From the NCBI GenBank assembly GCA_964490835.1, contig CAZBEA010000027.1, positions 1 to 11,953 of the forward strand: a stretch of 11,953 bases of DNA, written 5' to 3'. The stretch is from CAZBEA01 sp964490835 (GTDB taxonomy: Bacteria; Patescibacteriota; Microgenomatia; Levybacterales; GWA1-39-11). Under the pieces are notes generated by a model. The model was not told where the DNA came from and searched no databases. It was given only the letters and a program-made list of their open reading frames with translations. Below are positions 7,230 through 11,953 of this stretch, one piece after another; position 1 is the stretch's first letter, and each line of letters starts with the position of its first letter. Made by a program: the position numbers and the translations under genes.

Positions 7230-7552
7230 TGAACGAGCAACCGATCAATCCTCAAAAACCCAACACAAGCATTCGTTTTCTCGAAGTATATGTGGGGAGT
7301 CCTGAAAAAACGATTTTTGAGGGCTTGGCCAAGGCTGTCTCGTCGTATAACGATATCGGGCCTTTTGATGTGTTGGGTAGGCATGAAAATTTTATTTCAT
7401 CTATTAAAAATAGCCTTAAGGTAACGCTCCAGAACGGAGAAAAGAGGGAGTATGCGATCGGAAATGGAATAATGCGTGTTAATAACAATATTGTGCAGGT
7501 TTTCTTAGGAATAGACTATTTGAAGCAAGCAGCACAGCAAGAGGCCACTTGA
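7229..7552 (+). CDS. atpC: F-type ATPase epsilon subunit, beta-sandwich domain only
   Basis: This is a 107-residue protein, whereas epsilon is usually 130-140. Residues about 16-95 match the epsilon beta-sandwich: LEVYVGSPEKTIFEG (18-32), LGRHENFISSIK (49-60), REYAIGNGIMRVNNN (73-87). The usual C-terminal two-helix domain, which inhibits ATP hydrolysis in many bacteria, is replaced by about 12 residues (YLKQAAQQEAT). Loss of that brake would suit an enzyme that runs as an ATP-driven motor, though short epsilons also occur in ordinary synthases. The start codon overlaps an 18-bp palindrome. The TGA stop lies within the -35 box of the following promoter. Confidence 0.88.
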   Translation: MNEQPINPQKPNTSIRFLEVYVGSPEKTIFEGLAKAVSSYNDIGPFDVLGRHENFISSIKNSLKVTLQNGEKREYAIGNGIMRVNNNIVQVFLGIDYLKQAAQQEAT

Positions 7553-7578
7553 CATTTTAAAAAAACAGTATCTATACT
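7549..7578 (+). promoter_or_regulatory. Promoter of the cupredoxin-like gene, apparently leaderless
   Basis: TTGACA (7549-7554), an 18-nt spacer and TATACT (7573-7578) are followed 8 nt later by the ATG at 7587. This is the same geometry as the ATPase promoter at 965-994. The -35 box overlaps the epsilon stop codon. Confidence 0.75.
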
Positions 7579-7587
7579 AATAGTATA
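7573..7587. repeat. Inverted repeat TATACTA-n-TAGTATA ending on the start codon
   Basis: TATACTA (7573-7579), one A, then TAGTATA (7581-7587) form a 7-bp inverted repeat. The left arm contains the -10 box and the right arm ends on the A of the ATG. It repeats the arms of the palindrome before the epsilon gene with a shorter centre, so it could be an operator over the transcription start. Confidence 0.5.
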
Positions 7588-8027
7588 TGGCGCGAAGTGC
7601 GTTAGGTCTTAATAAGAATCAACAGATCATTGCAATTGCTCTTGTTATTGCAATTGTTATCCTTCTTGCAACTACCGTGATAGTAGGCTTTAATGGCAAA
7701 GACTCACTTGTCGGATCAACTACCCCAACAGCTCCTCAACCGACGGTAATTCCGACACCGGTGATTCCATCTGCAGAAACAATATTCTCAACAGTTACAG
7801 GATTCGTTCCGGAAACCGTCACTGTTAAAAAAGGCGCAGAGGTTAATATCTTAAATTTTAGCGAAGACAAACTAAAAGTTGTTACAGCCGACGGTAACCC
7901 AATTATGAATCTTGGAGAAGTAGAGGAAAATGATGAGGTAGTTGTAAAGCTAACAGAAGTTGGAACATACAATTATCAAAATGAGTATCGACCCGAAGAA
8001 AAAGGTCAAATTGTTGTAGTAGAGTAA
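7587..8027 (+). CDS. Membrane-anchored cupredoxin-fold protein without copper ligands
   Basis: This is a 146-residue protein. Residues about 13-35 form one membrane helix (signal anchor). A Thr/Pro linker follows (45-62). Residues about 68-146 fit the plastocyanin-like beta pattern: GFVPETVTVKKGAEVNILN (72-90), EVEENDEVVVKLTEVGTYNY (111-130) and GQIVVVE (140-146). In copper-binding relatives a His follows the N-N-D stretch and a C-x(n)-H-x(n)-M set ends the domain. Here the matching stretch is GTYNYQNEYRPEEKGQ (126-141), with no Cys, His or Met at those places and no His or Cys anywhere in the protein. It is therefore probably a structural or binding domain on the outer face of the membrane, not a redox protein. 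It has its own promoter directly after the ATPase operon, so a link to that complex is possible but unproven. Confidence 0.8.
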   Translation: MARSALGLNKNQQIIAIALVIAIVILLATTVIVGFNGKDSLVGSTTPTAPQPTVIPTPVIPSAETIFSTVTGFVPETVTVKKGAEVNILNFSEDKLKVVTADGNPIMNLGEVEENDEVVVKLTEVGTYNYQNEYRPEEKGQIVVVE

Positions 8028-8128
8028 TTCCCCCGACCCAGTCAGTTGACATCAAAGAATATCAATAATCTTTCTTTTCATCGTAGATAGATACTGATTA
8101 GTAGGTCCCTTTTTCCTCTATCGTTATA

Positions 8129-8196
8129 GGGGGTACCGCGTCAGCAGGCATCGAAATCTATCACCGGTGAAGCATTACAAGAGAGTAATAGACCCC
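8129..8196 (+). ncRNA. Possible structured RNA element of unknown class
   Basis: GGGGT (8130-8134) can close against ACCCC (8192-8196). Inside are ATTAC (8174-8178) with GTAAT (8185-8189) over a 6-nt loop, and ACCG (8135-8138) with CGGT (8165-8168). The latter overlaps the perfect palindrome TCACCGGTGA (8161-8170). CCCT (8107-8110) could compete for AGGG (8128-8131). The block is richer in G+C than its surroundings. It matches no tRNA, tmRNA, SRP or riboswitch consensus I know. The strand is assumed from the neighbouring genes. Confidence 0.25.
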
Positions 8197-8271
8197 GAAA
8201 TTCGTTTTCACAACCACCAGGCTCATAATATTTAAAAGAACAAAAAAGTTATACAAAATATTTTCTACCTA

Positions 8272-8300
8272 TTGACATTTGATTGTGCCTGTACTACGCT
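8272..8300 (+). promoter_or_regulatory. Putative promoter of the prepilin-like gene
   Basis: TTGACA (8272-8277), a 17-nt spacer and TACGCT (8295-8300) lie about 45 nt before the GTG start. The -10 region ACTACGCTCA (8293-8302) is repeated exactly, at the same distance from a TTGAC box, near the right edge of the window. Confidence 0.5.
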
Positions 8301-8344
8301 CAAATAGAGACCGATTTTCCTGAGATTTTTAAATTTTACTGCAA

Positions 8345-9493
8345 GTGAAACAATTAGTTTTGTACTACCACAATTTTGTGAAAAGTGTACGACACTCAAT
8401 AGCATTTCGTTCTTTCATCGATTTCTATTCGCATAACGCAGGGTTTACCCTCATTGAAATTCTTGTAACGCTTACAATCCTCGCCGCATTTGCGGCCGGA
8501 ATGATCTTGACACTTGATCCAAAGAGTCAAATTGAAAAAGCCGAGAATGCCGCTCGTCTGAATAATTTGAAAGAAATCAAAAATGCAATCCAAATTTATT
8601 ACGAAGACAATAAATGCTATCCGGGACAAGTTTCATCATTAACCCAGTCTCTTGTGGAGGGTGGAAGTTGGGAAGAAGACGGTGTTATTTATATGCAGGA
8701 AATAGTTAAAAAAGGAGACGAAGGAACTATTGTGTACCTGACAGATTCTCAATCCCAGTGTCCTCAGTGGAATGTTATTTTTTCAAGACTTGCCTCAGTT
8801 CCGGAAAGCCAAACATGTCCATTGGTAGATTTTCCAGGAGTTTGCACGCCGGCAGACTACGGTGATGATCCGGATCACCCCTACGCATGCGTATTATCCG
8901 GTGCGGTTGACTGCCCGTTTATAAGCGGTCAATCAACTATTGCATCCGCGTATTCTGCGGGTAATACCCAGCTTCAGCCAACTGCCACCCCCATACAGGG
9001 TGGAGGTGGCGGAGCCGGAGGTGGTGGAGCTACTGCAACTCCTACTCCGACACCTACGACAGCTCCCGTCGAGCCATTACCAGGTGGGCAACTATGGTAC
9101 GACACATCAAGCGCTCTCCCGAATGCTACGGGAGGATACGTTTCACCTTACCCTTACAATGGTCAGACATACAACCCCCCAGACCGAGGCCAATTGCAAT
9201 ACTTTGATGTTGTTATTAATAGTCCGGATAGTCCTCCGGTCCAGACAGTCACGATCCTTGTCGTCAACGACAGTACCAATATGACAAGCCAAGAAACACA
9301 GGATGCCACAGCAACTCGATACGTCTTAAATAATCCGTTATCAGGCACCAGAAATGAAGGAACATGGGGTGGCTTGTGGACGGTAGAGTACGATCTTCAA
9401 ACCCGATATAAAATTATTCTTTTAATAGACGATGGCACTAATCAGTCAAGGGTAGAATTGCCATTCTATGGATATTATGAACCGGGAAATTAA
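8345..9493 (+). CDS. Type IV prepilin/pseudopilin-like surface protein with a C-terminal extension
   Basis: This is a 382-residue protein. The prepilin-peptidase signature is NAG then FTLIEILVTLTILAAFAAG, with predicted cleavage after G33 and the conserved Glu as the fifth mature residue (E38). The hydrophobic helix (34-55) and ARLNNLKEIKNAIQIYYEDN (70-89) then CYPG resemble type II secretion major pseudopilins. Eight Cys residues lie between 91 and 190, probably forming disulfides. A Gly-rich stretch (219-228) and a T-P repeat linker (229-245) lead to a beta-rich domain (about 250-382) that I do not recognise. The start is GTG: the frame is closed by TAA at 8330-8332 and has no in-frame ATG upstream of the signature. 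A later GTG near 8380 would give a shorter leader. The protein should insert in the membrane and be processed and exported as a pilin-like or secretion-associated subunit; no assembly ATPase or peptidase gene is present here. Confidence 0.8.
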   Translation: MKQLVLYYHNFVKSVRHSIAFRSFIDFYSHNAGFTLIEILVTLTILAAFAAGMILTLDPKSQIEKAENAARLNNLKEIKNAIQIYYEDNKCYPGQVSSLTQSLVEGGSWEEDGVIYMQEIVKKGDEGTIVYLTDSQSQCPQWNVIFSRLASVPESQTCPLVDFPGVCTPADYGDDPDHPYACVLSGAVDCPFISGQSTIASAYSAGNTQLQPTATPIQGGGGGAGGGGATATPTPTPTTAPVEPLPGGQLWYDTSSALPNATGGYVSPYPYNGQTYNPPDRGQLQYFDVVINSPDSPPVQTVTILVVNDSTNMTSQETQDATATRYVLNNPLSGTRNEGTWGGLWTVEYDLQTRYKIILLIDDGTNQSRVELPFYGYYEPGN

Positions 9494-9575
9494 AATACAA
9501 AAAAGAATTAAAGCAGGAATTTACGCGGTTGCTGTCTACTGTCTTTTTATTGGAGCCATTGTTGTAATTGTTTGA
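9468..9575 (+). CDS. Tiny single-helix membrane protein (hypothetical)
   Basis: A 35-codon ORF overlaps the end of the prepilin-like gene by 26 nt. It encodes a basic N-terminus (MDIMNREIKIQKRIKAG) followed by a hydrophobic helix (IYAVAVYCLFIGAIVVIV) and TGA. A second ATG at 9477 would give 32 residues. Overlap with the upstream gene would allow translational coupling, and a positively charged end followed by a clean membrane helix is hard to get by chance. No Shine-Dalgarno site is seen. Function is unknown; a small membrane partner for the exported neighbour is a guess. Confidence 0.45.
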   Translation: MDIMNREIKIQKRIKAGIYAVAVYCLFIGAIVVIV

Positions 9576-9685
9576 TAATATTCAATACTCATTGGTCTAT
9601 CAGGTCATTAAGTTAAATTGAACTTAGCAAAGCCGAAAAGATCAATTCAACCAGTGTACCTGATATGTAACTTTACGCATAAAAA

Positions 9686-11725
9686 ATGAATAGAGTACGG
9701 CTTTATACCATCTTAAGTGGGTCACTTATGTGCGCATTACTTTTCGGAATGCGTACTGTGACGTTGGTTTTTGCAGCCGCACCCACTGTTACTACTAATA
9801 ATGTAGATCAATTAACCAGCACCGGAGTTCGATTACAAGGAACAGCAAATCCGAACTCTATTTCTACAACGGGTTATTTCAGGTTATGGACGACCAATCC
9901 CGGCTCATGCTCTGATGTGGGTGGCACAAGAATCCCCTCTGCCGGAGGCGCAGCGCTTGGATCGGGCAGTACGAATGTAAATTACTCGTTTACCACGGGG
10001 TCACAGGGTGTAAATTTGAATCCTAACACTACCTATTATTATTGTTCGATTGCGACAAATGGAACCATCGGGTATGGGACTTTAAAATATTTCATAACTC
10101 AGTCCGGCCAGGTAAATAACTGTGATGCGCCCTTGAACGGGACGGTTACTATTTCTTCGGGTTCATGCAATTTTCCAGGCTCTGCAAATGTGACCGGCAT
10201 GGACGGGACAACTCTTACTATAAATAGTGGCGCCACGTTAACTTTGTTGGCGAATCAACAAGTAGCATTTCAAGTCATAAATAAGCCTGGTGGTTATATC
10301 AACAAATTCACAGGGGCTACGATGAGAAAAGGATTCGTGTGGGTAAAAGATGTCGATGGCGATGGATTTTATGATGCTTCAAGCGCGGTTATCTCCTCAA
10401 GCGCCTCGACACCTCCCGATGTTGGGTATTTTCGAAGAAATACGCTCAGCCAAGAGTACATTTCCCAAGCAGCCGACTGTAATGATTCAAATAATAGTCT
10501 TTATCGACAACTGAGCGTGTATACTGACACCGATAGCGACGGGTATGGGGCAGGGGGAGGGATACAACAATGTAGTGGGCAGGATGTGCCGGTGGGTTAT
10601 TCAGCAAATAATTTGGATTGTAATAATAACTATTCGGGCGCAACAACAGACTGTTCGCCGCAATCTGTTTCAAACACATCCTCGTCCTCAATAACAAGTA
10701 GCACAGCAACTCTCACAGGTTCTGCGAACACCGCAGGATTTAGTGGAACAGGATTCTTTAAATGGAGTACAGGCAATGTCTCGTGTGCCTCTCACGCCAA
10801 TACCTCATCAACTGCGGCTTTGGGTGCTCTCACAACGGGACAGTCATTCAATCAAGGAATCTCGGGCCTATCCCCGAATACCACATATTATTGGTGTGCG
10901 GGTGCCGACAATAGCCAAACGGGATCTCCACGGTATGCAGGATCGAATTCTTCTTTTATCAGTGCTCCCGGGGCACCGACGTCTGTTGGTTCTAATACGG
11001 TGACACAAACAACTCTCAATCTCACCTGGACTGCTCCTTCCGGTGGTGCAGGGGGATATAAGATTTACCGATGTAATAGAACCCAGAATGGATCATGTAC
11101 ACCTTCGTATGTAACAGCAGATGCTAGCAATGCTTCTCCACATCCGGATTCGGGATTAACCTGTAATACACAATATGCCTACCAGGTGAGTGGAACAACA
11201 GGAGCCTCAGGATCCGGAAATGAGGGAAGTCTTTCGAGCCCCGTGTACACTGTGACAACAGGGCCGTGTTGCACGAATGGATACGTTGACAACGACGGTG
11301 ACGGGTACGGCTCAGGATCGTTCGGATGTTATTCTTCAGGAACAATTGTTGGAAGTGGAGGGGATTGCTACGACGTCGCGGGGGGGAGTGGAGCAACGAA
11401 CACCCGGCCGGGTCAAACGTCATATTTCACCACTGCCAACGGCCTTGGAAGTTATGATTATGATTGTAGTGGAACCGTTACTTCCAACACAGGCTCTTCC
11501 AGATACTGTACTGCTACAAGTAGTTATGCAGATTGGTATACCGGAGCAGGATGTACAGGATCGTATCTAGGATACAGCGCTCAGTGCACGTCTCATTCTG
11601 CAAATACCTTCCCAACGGCTTGTGGCAGAAATCCCGCGTATGGTCCATATTATGGATTCACGATCTCCTGCAGTATTTCCGGAGGGTATTACAGAGAACT
11701 CGCTCAAACGATCGCGTGTAAATAG
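9686..11725 (+). CDS. Large secreted protein with FN3-like domains and MopE-type metal-binding motifs
   Basis: This is a 679-residue protein. Residues 1-32 are a signal peptide (MNRVR, hydrophobic core, VFAAA). Residues 33-138 and about 326-425 are two related FN3-like units, each with Cys pairs and an NPNTTYYYC or SPNTTYYWC strand. Residues 428-526 fit a more typical FN3 domain (LNLTWTAPSGGAGGYKIYRC). Three MopE-type motifs are seen: DVDGDGFYD (222-230) with DCNDSNN (264-270), DTDSDGYG (281-288) with DCNNN (311-315), and DNDGDGYG (535-542) with GDCYD (559-563). Spaced Asp residues of this kind suggest calcium or other divalent ion binding. The C-terminus (about 605-679) is Cys-rich and carries no LPXTG-type sorting signal or membrane helix. 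Composition is rich in Ser, Thr, Gly and Asn, as in exported surface proteins. It is probably an adhesin or surface-layer component; the ligand is unknown. Confidence 0.8.
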   Translation: MNRVRLYTILSGSLMCALLFGMRTVTLVFAAAPTVTTNNVDQLTSTGVRLQGTANPNSISTTGYFRLWTTNPGSCSDVGGTRIPSAGGAALGSGSTNVNYSFTTGSQGVNLNPNTTYYYCSIATNGTIGYGTLKYFITQSGQVNNCDAPLNGTVTISSGSCNFPGSANVTGMDGTTLTINSGATLTLLANQQVAFQVINKPGGYINKFTGATMRKGFVWVKDVDGDGFYDASSAVISSSASTPPDVGYFRRNTLSQEYISQAADCNDSNNSLYRQLSVYTDTDSDGYGAGGGIQQCSGQDVPVGYSANNLDCNNNYSGATTDCSPQSVSNTSSSSITSSTATLTGSANTAGFSGTGFFKWSTGNVSCASHANTSSTAALGALTTGQSFNQGISGLSPNTTYYWCAGADNSQTGSPRYAGSNSSFISAPGAPTSVGSNTVTQTTLNLTWTAPSGGAGGYKIYRCNRTQNGSCTPSYVTADASNASPHPDSGLTCNTQYAYQVSGTTGASGSGNEGSLSSPVYTVTTGPCCTNGYVDNDGDGYGSGSFGCYSSGTIVGSGGDCYDVAGGSGATNTRPGQTSYFTTANGLGSYDYDCSGTVTSNTGSSRYCTATSSYADWYTGAGCTGSYLGYSAQCTSHSANTFPTACGRNPAYGPYYGFTISCSISGGYYRELAQTIACK

Positions 11726-11953
11726 TTTTGAATTCACCCAGACTTGATATAAAGCTTAAATCACTGTGTAAGTACTCCACATGTTCCTACTCGGGTTATT
11801 GTATTTTGAATATTGATAAGATAATGAATAGAAAAAATTTAACTTCTTTAGTGTATTACTAGATCAAATACCCCCTTGACTTTTCACATGAACTCAACTA
11901 CGCTCATACTACAGGCATACACTGCCCAGGGTTTTTTGTATGCAGTCTAAGAA
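11726..11953. other. Non-coding right end with a promoter for a gene beyond the window
   Basis: No ORF is evident in these 228 nt and no clear terminator follows the FN3/MopE gene. The stretch is AT-rich until a promoter-like sequence at 11876-11904. After it, GCATACA (11915-11921) pairs with TGTATGC (11937-11943), so the next transcript may begin with a hairpin. Confidence 0.5.
11876..11904 (+). promoter_or_regulatory. Putative promoter, same architecture as the prepilin promoter
   Basis: TTGACT (11876-11881), a 17-nt spacer and TACGCT (11899-11904). The 10-mer ACTACGCTCA (11897-11906) is identical to that at 8293-8302 and lies at the same 21-nt offset from its TTGAC box. It points to a gene just right of the window, perhaps another surface protein. 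Confidence 0.45.

Larger units (their letters stand above)
8028..8344. other. Intergenic region with a possible structured RNA and the prepilin promoter
   Basis: No ORF is evident in these 317 nt. A more GC-rich block at about 8100-8200 can form paired elements and is described separately. A TTGACA at 8046-8051 has no convincing -10 box at proper spacing. The promoter for the next gene lies at 8272-8300. No rho-independent terminator with a T-run is seen after 8027. Confidence 0.6.

Noticed and set aside
1002..7552. Simple annotation as an ordinary proton-translocating ATP synthase operon
   Set aside because: The catalytic head fits, but there is no subunit a gene, the c-like hairpin has no membrane carboxylate, and a large exported domain is fused to it.
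7550..7552. TGA read as glycine or tryptophan (alternative code)
   Set aside because: Reading through would extend epsilon into the next promoter, and TGA stops it at a sensible place; other genes end in TAA or TAG without internal TGA.
7587..8027. Copper-binding plastocyanin or redox role
   Set aside because: No His or Cys exists in the protein and no Met stands at the expected ligand position.
8129..8200. tRNA, tmRNA or a known riboswitch in the GC-richer block
   Set aside because: There is no T-arm GTTCGAATC-like loop, acceptor stem with anticodon arm, or recognisable aptamer core.
10446..11570. Several 86-99-codon frames on both strands within the FN3/MopE gene
   Set aside because: They overlap a signal-peptide-led protein with recognisable motifs and have odd composition, so they are shadows.
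1..11953. CRISPR array, insertion sequence or attachment site
   Set aside because: No regularly spaced repeats, transposase, recombinase or terminal inverted repeats were seen.

Overview
The window looks like chromosomal DNA from a Candidate Phyla Radiation (Patescibacteria) bacterium, most likely of the Microgenomates type. This rests on divergent but recognisable F1 subunits, few Shine-Dalgarno sites, prepilin-like and MopE/FN3 surface proteins, a tandem-HTH MerR-like regulator, and moderate AT-richness. The lineage is inferred by recall of gene style, because no rRNA or other taxonomic marker is present. TGA acts as a stop (end of the epsilon gene), so the TGA-recoding lineages do not fit.

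Layout: (1) Positions 1-540, minus strand: the 5' part of a regulator with two MerR/excisionase-type helix-turn-helix domains, running off the left edge. (2) Positions 541-1001: a divergent control region with a promoter for each direction and several direct and inverted repeats. (3) Positions 1002-7552, plus strand: an F1Fo-ATPase-like operon in the order c-like, b, delta, alpha, gamma, beta, epsilon. (4) Positions 7587-8027: a membrane-anchored cupredoxin-fold protein with its own promoter. (5) Positions 8028-8344: non-coding DNA with a possible structured RNA element and a promoter. (6) Positions 8345-11725: a prepilin-like protein with a long C-terminal extension, a tiny membrane ORF, and a large secreted FN3/MopE-motif protein. 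(7) Positions 11726-11953: non-coding, ending in a promoter like that of the prepilin gene.

The main discovery candidate is the ATPase cluster. Alpha and beta keep the expected nucleotide-binding and catalytic motifs, so the F1 motor looks functional. The membrane side is abnormal. The operon has no subunit a gene. The c-like hairpin keeps the cytoplasmic R-N-P loop but has no Asp or Glu anywhere in its second helix, where the ion-carrying carboxylate is essential in every ordinary c subunit. This hairpin is also fused to a signal-peptide-led extracytoplasmic domain of about 150 residues. Beta carries an extra tail of about 125 residues rich in Pro, Gln and Asn with a basic end, and epsilon lacks its C-terminal helical domain. 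Together these suggest an F1-driven rotary machine that does not move ions and instead turns or works a ring of domains outside the cell. It is conceptually similar to the F1-like X0 ATPases of mycoplasmas but of different construction. That function is inference; the missing residue, the fusion and the absent gene are visible in the sequence.

Regulation: the ATPase operon and the cupredoxin-like gene have TTGACA-N18-TATACT promoters placed so close to the ATG that their transcripts should be leaderless or nearly so. The prepilin promoter and the one at the right edge share a different architecture, TTGAC-N16-ACTACGCTCA.
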